DNA of 64,000 nucleotides, from contig NZ_JACVPI010000001.1 of assembly GCF_018881965.1 (NCBI RefSeq), forward strand, positions 1 through 64,000. Reading direction: 5' to 3'. Made by a program: the position numbers and the translations under genes. Positions 6,957-16,262 of this stretch are shown in pieces (position 1 is the first letter of the stretch; every line of letters begins with the position of its first letter). This DNA comes from Polynucleobacter sp. JS-Polo-80-F4 (GTDB taxonomy: Bacteria; Pseudomonadota; Gammaproteobacteria; Burkholderiales; Burkholderiaceae). The notes beneath the pieces are model-generated. The model saw nothing but the letters and a program-made list of their open reading frames with translations. It had not been told where the DNA came from and made no database searches.

Positions 6957-9173
6957 TTAAACCAACTTGATGCCGCTGTTTTTCAATGGCACTGTGCGTA
7001 GGCGTTTACCAGTCGCACGATAAATTGCATTGAGGACAGCTGGTGCGGCTACAGCAATCGTTGGCTCACCCACTCCACCCCAGTCCTTGCCGCCACCCTG
7101 AATGATGATGGTTTCGACCTTAGGCATTTGGTAGAGGCGAATCGAGTTAAAGGTATCAAAGTTCTTTTGCACAACAGCACCTTTTTCAATCGTGATCTCT
7201 TCTTCGAATAAAGCAGACAAGCCGTAAACGAATGAACCAGATACTTGGCGAGCAACTTGAGCAGGATTCACTACATAACCTGGATCAGTTGCAGCAACAA
7301 TACGATGAATCTTCACTTCATTGCCATTCGTCACTGATAGTTCGCAAGCTGCGGCAACATAGCTACCAAAAGAACGCATTTGAGCAACACCACGATACAC
7401 GCCTGGTGCAGCTGGCTTAGTCCAACCAATACCATCAGCCACAGCATTAAGAACGGCTACAGCGCGTGGGAACTTCTCCATATGCTTGCGACGGAACTCT
7501 ACTGCATCCATGCCAGTTGCCTCTGCCATCTCATCCATAAAGGTTTCGATAAAGATCGCGTTTTGGTTCACGTTTACACCACGCCAAAATCCGGGCGGCA
7601 CGTGGGTATTACGCATTGCATGATCGATATTTAAATTCGGGAAGCTATAACAGATGCCATGCTCACCAAGAGGCTCAACCCCTTGGAATGCCAAAGGATC
7701 TTTACCTTTGTTTGCTGCCACAACGGCCGGACGAACAGCAGCCAAAATAGACTGACCGGATAAACGCATATTGACCGCTGTGACATTCTTCTTATCATCT
7801 ATTGCAGCAGACATTTTGCACATCATGACTGGATGGTAGCGGCCTTGAGTCATATCCTCTGCACGAGTCCAGATCAATTTGATAGGGGTGCCTGGCATTT
7901 GTTTGGCGATATTTACCGCCTGCGTTGTGTAGTCCTGGAAAGCACCGCGACGTCCAAAGCCACCACCGAGGTTTACTTTATAAACATTACATTTTTCAGC
8001 CGGTAGACCAGAGGCAGCAATCACTGCAGCTAATGAAGCTTCGCCGTCTTGCGTTGGAACCCAAGCCTCACAAGAATCAGCAGTCCATTTAGCAGTTGCA
8101 GTTTGTGGCTCTAAGGTTGCATGATTTAAGAATGGATAGAAATAAGTAGCTTCTAGTGTCTTGGATGCGCCAGACATAGCCGCTTTAACATCGCCATTGG
8201 AATTGTGTACAAATGCGTCATCGGCATTTAGCCCCTCTTCCAACATCTTCTTAATAGATGCGCTAGATACATTCACATTAGGACCACTATCCCAAATAAT
8301 GCTGACTTGGTCTAACGCTACCTTTGCCTGCCAGAAAGTCTCAGCAACAACTGCTACTGCAGTGTCGCCAACTTGAACAACCTTCTTCACACCCTTCATA
8401 CTTTGCGCTTTAGCGGCATCATAACTCTTTACCTTGCCACCAAAGACCGGGGACTCCTGGATAGTTGCAACCAGCATGCCTGGCATTTTCAAGTCAATGG
8501 CGTATACCTGGCGGCCAGTAACCTTGTCTGCTACACCGTCAATACGATTGACAGACTTACCAATCAGTTTCCATTCTTTAGGATCCTTCAATGGAACTTC
8601 TTTTGGCACTTCTAACTGCGATGCCGCTACAGAGACTTTACCGAAAGTGGTTTTCTTTCCAGATGGAGTATGAGTAATCACACTGTCTTTTGCCACGCAC
8701 TCTGCGGCTGGAACATTCCATTGATTCGCAGCAGCTTGAATCAACATCATTCGAGCAGCAGCACCACCTTTACGAACATACTGTTCTGAAGTGCGAATAC
8801 CACGGCTACCGCCAGTAGAGTAACTACCCCAAGCTAGCTTGCGCTTTAAATTTTCGCCAGGTGATGGATAGTCATAGGAGACTTTTTTCCAATCACACTG
8901 CAATTCTTCAGCAACCAATTGGGCTAAGCCAGTAATAGTTCCTTGGCCCATTTCAGAACGCACGATACGAACGACAACATCATCATTAGGCTTAACCACA
9001 ACCCAGATCCCAATTTCCGGTGTAGCCAATGGAGTCATAGCAGTAGTGCCAGTACCCATTGCTGCATGTGCAGTAGACATCAATGAGAGATCAAAGCCAA
9101 TCGCTAGACCAGTTGCAATTGCGCTGGTGCCGATAACAAAGTGGCGGCGGGAAGTATTTGTATTTGTAGTCAT
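6957..9173 (-). CDS. Molybdopterin-binding subunit of an IorB-type dehydrogenase
   Basis: A 738-residue large subunit of the xanthine dehydrogenase superfamily, isoquinoline 1-oxidoreductase (IorB) type, which hydroxylates N-heterocycles or oxidises aldehydes with molybdenum cofactor. The N-terminus is a twin-arginine signal (SRRHFVIGTSAIATG), so the enzyme is periplasmic. Typical segments include RSEMGQGTITGLAQLVAEEL near the start and GGGFGRRG, VPPGFWRGVN and GGVGEPTIAVAAPAV later. It starts 11 bases after the 2Fe-2S subunit with a good ribosome site (AAGGGG). The FAD subunit of cytoplasmic xanthine dehydrogenases is absent, as usual for IorAB. The natural substrate cannot be read from sequence. 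Confidence 0.9.
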   Translation of the reverse strand: MTTNTNTSRRHFVIGTSAIATGLAIGFDLSLMSTAHAAMGTGTTAMTPLATPEIGIWVVVKPNDDVVVRIVRSEMGQGTITGLAQLVAEELQCDWKKVSYDYPSPGENLKRKLAWGSYSTGGSRGIRTSEQYVRKGGAAARMMLIQAAANQWNVPAAECVAKDSVITHTPSGKKTTFGKVSVAASQLEVPKEVPLKDPKEWKLIGKSVNRIDGVADKVTGRQVYAIDLKMPGMLVATIQESPVFGGKVKSYDAAKAQSMKGVKKVVQVGDTAVAVVAETFWQAKVALDQVSIIWDSGPNVNVSSASIKKMLEEGLNADDAFVHNSNGDVKAAMSGASKTLEATYFYPFLNHATLEPQTATAKWTADSCEAWVPTQDGEASLAAVIAASGLPAEKCNVYKVNLGGGFGRRGAFQDYTTQAVNIAKQMPGTPIKLIWTRAEDMTQGRYHPVMMCKMSAAIDDKKNVTAVNMRLSGQSILAAVRPAVVAANKGKDPLAFQGVEPLGEHGICYSFPNLNIDHAMRNTHVPPGFWRGVNVNQNAIFIETFMDEMAEATGMDAVEFRRKHMEKFPRAVAVLNAVADGIGWTKPAAPGVYRGVAQMRSFGSYVAAACELSVTNGNEVKIHRIVAATDPGYVVNPAQVARQVSGSFVYGLSALFEEEITIEKGAVVQKNFDTFNSIRLYQMPKVETIIIQGGGKDWGGVGEPTIAVAAPAVLNAIYRATGKRLRTVPLKNSGIKLV

Positions 9174-9184
9174 TTATTTTCCCC

Positions 9185-9634
9185 TTAAGCCTTGCTTACC
9201 GCATGAATTGCTGCGCGCACTTCTTGGAAGGTTCCACAACGGCAGATATTAGTAACTGCTGCATCAATTTGTGCATCAGTAGGCTTTGGTGTATTGCGTA
9301 GTAGAGCAGTTGTTGCCATCACCATTCCGGACTGACAGTAACCGCACTGAGGCACCTGGTTCTCAACCCAAGCTTTTTGTACCTTAGAAAGCTGGCCATT
9401 TTTCTCCAGGCTTTCAATGGTCTCAATTTTTTTGCCTTCGGCAGCAGAAACTGGAATTGAACAGCTACGAATAGCTTGGCCTTCGAACAAAACGGTACAG
9501 GCACCACACTGACCAACTCCACAACCGTATTTAGTACCGGTCAACCCAACTTGTTCGCGAATAACCCAAAGTAATGGGGTATCGGGATCTACATCCACCT
9601 TGTACTTTTTACCGTTGACATTCAATTCAGCCAT
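9185..9634 (-). CDS. 2Fe-2S subunit of the IorB-type dehydrogenase
   Basis: A 149-residue small subunit with two 2Fe-2S clusters. The plant-ferredoxin-type cluster uses Cys38, 43, 46 and 58 (YGCGVGQCGAC). The helical C-terminal cluster uses Cys97, 100, 131 and 133 (QCGYCQSGM and CRCGTF). It passes electrons from the molybdenum site to an external acceptor, often a c-type cytochrome in IorAB systems. The start has a strong ribosome site (AGGAG). No signal of its own is seen; such subunits are co-exported with the Tat-bearing large subunit. It begins the likely iorAB-soxXYZA transcript, after a 153-base spacer from the ArgE-like gene. Confidence 0.92.
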   Translation of the reverse strand: MAELNVNGKKYKVDVDPDTPLLWVIREQVGLTGTKYGCGVGQCGACTVLFEGQAIRSCSIPVSAAEGKKIETIESLEKNGQLSKVQKAWVENQVPQCGYCQSGMVMATTALLRNTPKPTDAQIDAAVTNICRCGTFQEVRAAIHAVSKA

Positions 9635-9787
9635 GAGTGCTCTCCTGTGTTTTCTTAATGAATTCTTTTATTGTTTTAGGGGCACTTTGATACCCCTGCT
9701 ATCGGTGCGTTTATCTTAACCAAGAAATGATTTATTGCTATGCAACATAAATTGAGCTGCCCGATCCCATACAGGGCTGGGGTCCAA

Positions 9788-10933
9788 TTAACGACTTTGC
9801 CAATCCTGGATTAAATCTGCAAATAACTGGGTTGCATCGGTAATTTTGTCGACGTAGCAAAATTCGTCCGTCTGATGGGCCATCTCTGGCTGCCCTGGCC
9901 CCAGAATCACTGTGGCAGGGTTACCAATTGCAGGCTTTAATGCTGAGGCGTCGGTAAAGTAAGAAACAGTCTTTTCTATCGGGCGAACGCCATTGGTCTT
10001 TTCACAAAAATCAAAAACGCTTGCCATCCAAGGGTCTGACGCAGGCGTGAATACACCTTCAATATCAATAATCGTATCTAAGCGTACGGTCGGACCAAGC
10101 GCTTTGCATAAGCATCCATAAATATGAGGGTGACTCTGCCCTGCTACCGTACGAATATCTAAAGTCATTTCAGCAGCATCAGGAACTGAGTTGATATTGA
10201 TGCCTGATTTCGCGGTTCCCACATTGAGGGTTCCTTGACCCATTAATTCATGGGAAGGCGTATCAAAAGTAAACTTTTCTAAAGTGAGCGCTGCTTTAGC
10301 CAATTTATAGAAAGCATTGTCGCCACGCTCAGGCATTGAACCATGTGCGGTAATGCCATCAGTAGAGGCCTTTAACCAATAAGCCCCTTTATGACCAAGC
10401 AATGGTTCATTGGCTGTTGGCTCAGCAACAATCAAGCACCCTGCAGGCCCGAGAAAATCCAATATCTCTTGACTGGCAGCCAAGTGAAATGCGCCTTCAC
10501 AGCCAGTTTCTTCACCCGCAGTAATAATCAAGCTAACACCTGCATGTTGCTTAGCGGAGCCTGCCATTTTCATCGCAGCCACAATAAAAGCAGCTACACC
10601 ACTCTTCATGTCGCTGGAGCCTCGGCCGTATAACTTACCATCCTCAATCACACCAGCAAAAGGTTCGTGCTTCCAGGTGCGCGCCCCTAGAGGTACAACA
10701 TCCACATGCCCAGTAAAGTAAATGCTGGGTTTTTCAGCAGAACATGCGCCAATTTTCGCAACCAGGCTCATGCGATGAGGAGCAAATTCTATCTTGCGGC
10801 ACTCATAACCAACAGACTCCAAGAGTTTGGCTAAATAGTCGCAAACTTGATCTTCATTGCCCGGAGGATTAATCGTATTAAAACGAATAAGTTCTTGGGT
10901 TAACGTGACTGGATCGGGAATGGCATGTGTCAT
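9788..10933 (-). CDS. argE: M20 family deacylase, acetylornithine deacetylase-like
   Basis: A zinc-dependent amidohydrolase of the ArgE/DapE family, 381 residues. Visible metal and catalytic positions are His76 and Asp78 (GHVDVVPLG), Asp108 (GRGSSDMKSG), the Glu pair 141-142 (GEETGCEG) and a C-terminal His in GQPEMAHQTDE. ArgE releases ornithine from N-acetylornithine. The location directly after livF (6 bases apart) suggests a role in catabolism of something the ABC transporter brings in, such as an N-acyl amino acid, rather than arginine synthesis. The gene symbol is a best family match; succinyl-diaminopimelate desuccinylase is a less likely alternative. Confidence 0.75.
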   Translation of the reverse strand: MTHAIPDPVTLTQELIRFNTINPPGNEDQVCDYLAKLLESVGYECRKIEFAPHRMSLVAKIGACSAEKPSIYFTGHVDVVPLGARTWKHEPFAGVIEDGKLYGRGSSDMKSGVAAFIVAAMKMAGSAKQHAGVSLIITAGEETGCEGAFHLAASQEILDFLGPAGCLIVAEPTANEPLLGHKGAYWLKASTDGITAHGSMPERGDNAFYKLAKAALTLEKFTFDTPSHELMGQGTLNVGTAKSGININSVPDAAEMTLDIRTVAGQSHPHIYGCLCKALGPTVRLDTIIDIEGVFTPASDPWMASVFDFCEKTNGVRPIEKTVSYFTDASALKPAIGNPATVILGPGQPEMAHQTDEFCYVDKITDATQLFADLIQDWQSR

Positions 10934-10939
10934 TTTGAT

Positions 10940-11647
10940 TTATCCAAAATAAGCAGCTTGAACTTCGGCATTCTCAGCCAATGCAGTAGCACTTCCCTCG
11001 GCAACTACCTGACCTTTGGAAATGACATATCCACGATGGGCAATTGCCAGAGTTTGGCGGACATTTTGCTCAACCAATAAGACGGTCGTCCCCATCTGAT
11101 TAATTTCTTTAATGATCTTGAAATTTTCTTTTACAAATAAAGGAGAAAGACCCAAAGAAGGCTCATCAAAAATGAGTAACTGGGGCGAGCTCATCAGACT
11201 CCGGCTAATAGCTAACATAGCCTGCTCACCACCTGACATGGTTCCCGCTAACTGGTTAGAACGTTCAGCTAAGCGTGGGAATAAATGCTTTACATGATCA
11301 CGACGCTCTTCAATCACTTTTTTATCGGTCACCAAGTAGGCGCCAGCGGATAAATTTTCATCTACAGTCATGCGCGGAAATACACGACGCCCCTCAGGGA
11401 CGCATGCAATCCCTGCTTCAATAATGCGGTGCGTTGGTAAATGCGCGATATCAACGCCGTTAAAAATAATCTTTCCGCGATTTGCCGGGGTTAATCCTAA
11501 GATAGAGCGAATTAAAGTCGACTTCCCGGCGCCATTAGCACCAAGAATGCAGGTGATTTCACCCTGCTCCACTTTGATGGAAACGTCCTCAAGAACATCA
11601 ATCCGATCATAAGCGGTGTAAATGCGTTCAATCTCTAATAAGGCCAT
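10940..11647 (-). CDS. livF: Branched-chain amino acid ABC transporter ATPase LivF
   Basis: One of two ATPases energising the LivHM importer at the inner face of the membrane. The 235-residue protein has Walker [10 protein letters not shown] (about 36-44), an ABC signature [10 protein letters not shown], Walker [14 protein letters not shown] and the LivF-type ending ([22 protein letters not shown]). It starts 2 bases after the livG stop. Because the LivG partner lacks a normal signature motif, LivF supplies the only standard signature in this pair. Confidence 0.92.
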   Translation of the reverse strand: MALLEIERIYTAYDRIDVLEDVSIKVEQGEITCILGANGAGKSTLIRSILGLTPANRGKIIFNGVDIAHLPTHRIIEAGIACVPEGRRVFPRMTVDENLSAGAYLVTDKKVIEERRDHVKHLFPRLAERSNQLAGTMSGGEQAMLAISRSLMSSPQLLIFDEPSLGLSPLFVKENFKIIKEINQMGTTVLLVEQNVRQTLAIAHRGYVISKGQVVAEGSATALAENAEVQAAYFG

Positions 11648-11649
11648 GA

Positions 11650-12441
11650 TTATTCCTGCCCTAAATAAGCGACTTGTACTTCACGATTATTCACAATCTC
11701 ATCATAAGTGCCCTCAGCAATCTTCTTGCCGTAGTTCAGCACGATGCATCGCTCAGTCATACGTTGAATTAAACCCATTTCATGCTCGATCAAAATAATG
11801 GTAAATGGTTTTATCTTGCTGCGGACCTGCAAAATGTCGTCCATTACTTCAGCAGTCTCATCATGCGTCATACCAGCAGATGGCTCATCCAATAGCAGCA
11901 GATCTGGCTGGCTGATAAGTGCTCGGCAAATTTCAATACGGCGGCGATCAATCATGGGGAGGCTGGCAACTGGCTCAAATATTTTGTCAGCCAACTTAGG
12001 ATTAAACGTCAGTAGCAATTGCCTTACCTGCTCAACCAAACCTTCATACTCTTGCTTGAACTTTGCTCTTTGAAATAGATTAAAGATGAGTCCGGTATTT
12101 AATCGACGGTTATCGCCAATCGCAATGTTATCGAAGACGGTTAGCGGCAAGGATAAGCGTGAGCGCTGAAAGGTGCGAGTAATCGCGTGCAAATATACCT
12201 GCTGCGCAGTGGCGTCCGTCAAATCTTCACCGCGGAACGAGACACGGCCTGAGCTTGCTCGGTAAAGGCCAGTAATCACATTGAAGAAAGTTGTCTTCCC
12301 TGAACCATTTGGCCCTAGCAAACCTAACACTTCACCTTCATTTACATGAAGATCCAATGAGTCTAACGCTGTCACACCACCGAAACGCATCGTCAGTTTT
12401 TCAGCGACCAAAATCTGTTTTTTAGGAGAAGTTGAGCTCAT
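11650..12441 (-). CDS. livG: Branched-chain amino acid ABC transporter ATPase LivG, variant signature
   Basis: The second ATPase of the importer, 263 residues. Walker A is GPNGSGKTT and Walker [12 protein letters not shown], and the LivG C-terminal features ([21 protein letters not shown]) are present. The ABC signature, usually LSYGQQRRLE in LivG, reads [10 protein letters not shown] here, so the Ser/Tyr-Gly-Gln core is lost while the surrounding helix is kept. This could mark a subfamily in which one ATP site is degenerate. The start overlaps the livM stop by four bases. Confidence 0.9.
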   Translation of the reverse strand: MSSTSPKKQILVAEKLTMRFGGVTALDSLDLHVNEGEVLGLLGPNGSGKTTFFNVITGLYRASSGRVSFRGEDLTDATAQQVYLHAITRTFQRSRLSLPLTVFDNIAIGDNRRLNTGLIFNLFQRAKFKQEYEGLVEQVRQLLLTFNPKLADKIFEPVASLPMIDRRRIEICRALISQPDLLLLDEPSAGMTHDETAEVMDDILQVRSKIKPFTIILIEHEMGLIQRMTERCIVLNYGKKIAEGTYDEIVNNREVQVAYLGQE

Positions 12442-13580
12442 TTCTGACCTCCCGCTTTATTGCCAGGAAAATATTCACGAATGCGTCTTGGTAATAGACC
12501 GTCTGGACGGAAAAGAAGAATCAAAATCACCACAATGGCATAGAGCAAAAAGCGGTACTCCTGAATAAATTGCAGCTTCTCTGGAAGGATGACAACAATC
12601 GCTGCTGCAGGAATAATTCCCCATGGGTTACCTATACCGCCCAAGATCACAATCGATACCAATATCAAAGAGTCGGCAAAAGTAAAGTTATTGGGAGCAA
12701 CATAGGCAGTCATCATTCCGTAGAGTGCCCCTGCCATGCCGGCAATAAAGTTACCCAAGGTAAATGCCACTACTTTCCAGTGGGCAATATTGACACCAAA
12801 GGTAGAGGCAGCGATTTCATCAGTGCGAACCATGTCCATGCTTAAGCCAATCCATGAGCGCTCTAGATTACGAGTAATTCTGAAGCTAGCAATTAGCAGA
12901 ATTAATGCAATCAGCAAGTAAGGGATATAAAAAGAGATCTCAAAGCCACCAATATCGAGGCCTTCAGATAAATTCCAGCCAAAAATAGTTAATGGGGGAA
13001 TCTTCAGGCCCTGCGGTCCACCCAAGGTGTCATTCACTTCTAAGAAGTTACGGAATAGGATGCCAAATGCAATAGTCACCAGGGCTGCATAGTGCCCTCG
13101 CGTTCTTAGTACAGGGTAAATAAGGATCGACCCAATTAAGGCAGAAATACCCGCCGCAATAAACAATACGAGCAAATGCGGAACTGCAGTGTGAGTAGCC
13201 AAAATTGCCGCTGTGTAACTGCCAATACCAAAAAAGGCAGCGCCTGCGAAGTTCACAATACCTACATAACCAAATTGAATATTTAAGCCAAGGCAAACGA
13301 TTGAATAAATCAACACTGTTGCCAGCATTAAAAGTGCAAAGTGGGAGTTGTGGAAGACCAACATGGTTACCAGCACACCAACAATGGAAGCATAAGCTGG
13401 GAATTTAGGATGCTGCCTTACAGCAACTGCCAGCTTTTCCATCAAGCCCATTTTCTTGCCAACTAAGCTCACCACAAAAGCGAGCACAACAAGAGCGCCA
13501 ACCTCTAACTGATTTTCCGAGCCGAGTAAGAGAATGCTGTAAACCAAACATGCTACGAACGTTGATATTAATAACTTCAT
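12438..13580 (-). CDS. livM: Branched-chain amino acid ABC transporter permease LivM
   Basis: Inner-membrane permease, 380 residues with about 10 hydrophobic segments. The LivM hallmark GLNIQFGYVGIVNFAGAAFFG (about 103-123) and the late cytoplasmic loop contacting the ATPases (DEIAASTFGVNIAHWKV) are present. The N-terminal ~70 residues, with a charged KKMGLMEKLAVAVRQH stretch, are longer than the core domain, as in many Burkholderiales copies. It starts 2 bases after livH and overlaps livG. Confidence 0.92.
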   Translation of the reverse strand: MKLLISTFVACLVYSILLLGSENQLEVGALVVLAFVVSLVGKKMGLMEKLAVAVRQHPKFPAYASIVGVLVTMLVFHNSHFALLMLATVLIYSIVCLGLNIQFGYVGIVNFAGAAFFGIGSYTAAILATHTAVPHLLVLFIAAGISALIGSILIYPVLRTRGHYAALVTIAFGILFRNFLEVNDTLGGPQGLKIPPLTIFGWNLSEGLDIGGFEISFYIPYLLIALILLIASFRITRNLERSWIGLSMDMVRTDEIAASTFGVNIAHWKVVAFTLGNFIAGMAGALYGMMTAYVAPNNFTFADSLILVSIVILGGIGNPWGIIPAAAIVVILPEKLQFIQEYRFLLYAIVVILILLFRPDGLLPRRIREYFPGNKAGGQK

Positions 13581-13582
13581 AC

Positions 13583-14515
13583 TTAAACTCGCTCGCTGGA
13601 TTTTTCAGAAATCAAGCCTGTAGGCTTTAATCCCATAATGATGATAATTACGGCGAAGGCAAAGACATCTTTGTATGCGCTGGGAACATTTGGCAAAATA
13701 GCCGGCAATAAAACAGCGCCAACAGTTTGTAAGCCCGCAAACAGAAAGCCGCCCACAATCGCGCCATAGAAATTACCCAGCCCGCCCACTACAGCAGCTG
13801 AGAAACCGATCACACCGAGCAATAAGCCCATACTGAAATTCACTTCGTTGTAGTAAAGGCCATTCATTAAGCCGGCTAGCGCAGCTAATGCTGAGCCCAA
13901 CATGAAAGTGATTAAAACCACCCGATGAAAGTTAATGCCCATAATTCGCGCTGTTTCACTATCTTGCGCAACTGCACGAATGGCTAAGCCGATCTTGCTT
14001 TTAGTGATGAGGCGTTGAACAGCAACAATCGTCAGCACTCCAGTAATTAGCAAAATGAGGCTGTCTGAACGTAAGGTAAATTCGCCCATAGCAATACCAT
14101 CGACTGGCAATAGCTTCGGGAAAGGCTTTGGATTAGATCCATTTGGATAAAACAAGCGCACCATTTCCCGCAACGCCAGACCCAGCATCAAAGTCACTAA
14201 CAAGGTGTTGATGGGAGGCGCCTTTTGCAAAGGCAGAATGAGATAGCGCGCAATAACCGCACCAAGAAAGGCTGCCACGGCAAGACTTACTAGGATTAAT
14301 ACCAAAAGCTGTAGCCAAGGCGAAGTAAAAGTCTCGGCTATGCCAATGTAGGTGGTGAGACCCGCAAAGGCCCCCACCATAAGGATGTCACCGTGAGAAA
14401 ACTTAATGACATCCAGAACACCGAAGTAGAGGGTAAATCCAACAGCCACGATTGCGTAAATCACGCCCAACATCAAACCATTGAGCAAGTACTGCAAAAA
14501 AATATCAAATGACAT
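13583..14515 (-). CDS. livH: Branched-chain amino acid ABC transporter permease LivH
   Basis: Partner permease of LivM, 310 residues, with about eight membrane segments. MLGVIYAIVAVGFTLYFGV near the N-terminus and AVAQDSETARIMGINFHRV (the ATPase-contact loop, about 200-220) identify LivH. It lies 29 bases after the binding-protein gene. HAA-family importers of this type carry not only leucine, isoleucine and valine but also urea, amides and aromatic acids, so the substrate is open. Confidence 0.92.
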   Translation of the reverse strand: MSFDIFLQYLLNGLMLGVIYAIVAVGFTLYFGVLDVIKFSHGDILMVGAFAGLTTYIGIAETFTSPWLQLLVLILVSLAVAAFLGAVIARYLILPLQKAPPINTLLVTLMLGLALREMVRLFYPNGSNPKPFPKLLPVDGIAMGEFTLRSDSLILLITGVLTIVAVQRLITKSKIGLAIRAVAQDSETARIMGINFHRVVLITFMLGSALAALAGLMNGLYYNEVNFSMGLLLGVIGFSAAVVGGLGNFYGAIVGGFLFAGLQTVGAVLLPAILPNVPSAYKDVFAFAVIIIIMGLKPTGLISEKSSERV

Positions 14516-14544
14516 GCAAAGTTACCCTCTTCTACTACGTTTTA

Positions 14545-15696
14545 TTACTGACCTAATTTACGCTGCTTCTTAGCATAGAGACTATCTTCCCAGAGAACCC
14601 ATTTGCCATCTTGCGCAACATATTTAGAAATCAAAGGAACGATGTTTTGACGATGATCATCAAAACTTACCTTGCCAATAATGGTTTCTACGTTTTGCGT
14701 GTTGTTCAAGACTTCCATTACCTTCTTGCGATTTGGGCCTGCTTTTTCAATCGCTGCCATGATGAGGTTAGCAGCGGTATAAGCGAAAGGACCATAGGCT
14801 TCAGGCGCATCAGGATACTTCTGTTGTGCGTACTTAGCAGTGAACTCTAATCCGCCTGGGAGCTTTTCCCATGGAGCACCTTCAATAAAGGACAAAGAGC
14901 CTTCGGACAATTTACCCAAGCCCTCGATATAGGCATCAGACTTAATTCCAGAGGTACCTTCGAATACAGCTTTAATACCTAAGCGATCCATCTGCGTACG
15001 AATACGAATACCAATTGGAGTCAAGCCGCCAAAGTAAACCACTTCAGGATTGAGTTGCTTAATTTTGGTTAATTCGGCAGTGAAGTCTTGCTGATCAGCG
15101 GTTACACCAAATGTGCCGAGAATCTGGCCACCATTTTTAGTCAAGAATTGAGTGAAATACTTGTTATGACCTTTACCGTAATCGGTTGTGTCATGAATGA
15201 TGACCCACTTCTTGTAGCCTAAACCGGTTAAAAATTTAGCGGCAACTTCATTTTGGTTAATCATCGTGCCATTCACACGATGAATTTCTTTATAGTCATT
15301 GCCATAGGTAATCTCCGGGAGAACCGCGCCCCAAACCATCACTGGCAAACCAAACTTGTGATAAACGTCAACAGTACTCATGGCCACTGCTGAGCAGTAG
15401 TGAGTTACGCCAGCAATGATGGAACTATCAGAAGCGATTTTTGTGGCTACCTGCACACCCACATTCGGCTTGCACTCATCATCGGCTGTAACCAACTCAT
15501 ATTTATATTTAGCGTTGGGGTCTTGGTTTTTGAGGCGAACTGCTAAGTCAGCAGAATTTCGGCCTCCAATACCATTGGCAGAAACACCTCCGGTCAAAGG
15601 CCCAATGTAGGCAATCTTGACAGTATCTTTAGCCGATACAGAGAAAGAAAGGCTGGAACACAAAGCAAGAAGCAAGCCAGATACGAGTGACTTCAT
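14545..15696 (-). CDS. Periplasmic binding protein of the Liv-type importer
   Basis: A 383-residue solute receptor (Peripla_BP_6 type) with a Sec signal peptide (cleaved near SVSA-KD) and two-lobe fold segments such as VKIAYIGPLTGGVSANG and VTADDECKPNVGVQVATKI. Two Cys (~73 and ~100) could form the usual N-lobe disulfide. It is first in the livJHMGF-argE order, with a strong ribosome site (AGGAG). The 218-base divergent spacer upstream contains a 6-bp inverted repeat (15815-15835). The ligand is not predictable; an aromatic or amino acid ligand would fit the family. Confidence 0.88.
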   Translation of the reverse strand: MKSLVSGLLLALCSSLSFSVSAKDTVKIAYIGPLTGGVSANGIGGRNSADLAVRLKNQDPNAKYKYELVTADDECKPNVGVQVATKIASDSSIIAGVTHYCSAVAMSTVDVYHKFGLPVMVWGAVLPEITYGNDYKEIHRVNGTMINQNEVAAKFLTGLGYKKWVIIHDTTDYGKGHNKYFTQFLTKNGGQILGTFGVTADQQDFTAELTKIKQLNPEVVYFGGLTPIGIRIRTQMDRLGIKAVFEGTSGIKSDAYIEGLGKLSEGSLSFIEGAPWEKLPGGLEFTAKYAQQKYPDAPEAYGPFAYTAANLIMAAIEKAGPNRKKVMEVLNNTQNVETIIGKVSFDDHRQNIVPLISKYVAQDGKWVLWEDSLYAKKQRKLGQ

Positions 15697-15814
15697 GTTG
15701 AATCTCCTGTTTATTAATATGAACTGCTATTTTCAGACCAGTGTAGCAAGGTTTTGTAGGCAAGATATTGACTCAGCTCATCTGCCCGTTACCGCACGAA
15801 CCAACTTTATCTTA

Positions 15815-15835
15815 GGACACCATAGCGGAGTGTCC
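15815..15835. repeat. Inverted repeat in the livJ-like/lrgA divergent spacer
   Basis: GGACAC at 15815-15820 and GTGTCC at 15830-15835 form a perfect 6-bp inverted repeat with a 9-base spacer, midway between two divergent genes. It could be an operator, but no named regulator motif is recognised. Confidence 0.35.
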
Positions 15836-15914
15836 AGGAAACCCCTTCTTTGGTGCCTAGAGCACTAAGATGGTCAGTTATACGCACCATTCAAGCAGGC
15901 GGTAAGATAGGCAT

Positions 15915-16262
15915 ATGATTTTCGGACTTGTTCAAATACTTCTCTTTCAATGTCTTGGCGAACTCATCTCCAAGTTTCTGCTACCCACTCTTCCGGGCCC
16001 AGTCATTGGATTGGTGCTTTTAGTTCTGTGGCTTGTTCTCCGTAAGGGGCTTAATGCAGAGTTAGCTATGGTGGCAGATGGTTTTAGTCAATATCTAGGT
16101 CTACTCTTTGTCCCTGCAGCAGTCGGCGTGGTGCTTTTCTTGCCTCAACTCAAGGCCAATGCTCTAGCCATTATTAGCGCCTTAATTGGCAGCGTCATCC
16201 TCACTATCGCAACCAGTGCTCTGGTTGCACGCTTTTTGAGCAAGAAAGAATCTCATGGGTGA
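15915..16262 (+). CDS. CidA/LrgA family membrane protein
   Basis: A 115-residue protein with four hydrophobic segments and the motif LLPTLPGPVIGLVLLVLW of the CidA/LrgA family. These proteins were first linked to holin-like control of murein hydrolases, and more recently to export or uptake of small organic acids such as pyruvate or glycolate. It pairs with the downstream LrgB-like gene, overlapping it by 8 bases, the standard arrangement. No LytSR-type regulator is present nearby. Confidence 0.85.
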   Translation: MIFGLVQILLFQCLGELISKFLLPTLPGPVIGLVLLVLWLVLRKGLNAELAMVADGFSQYLGLLFVPAAVGVVLFLPQLKANALAIISALIGSVILTIATSALVARFLSKKESHG

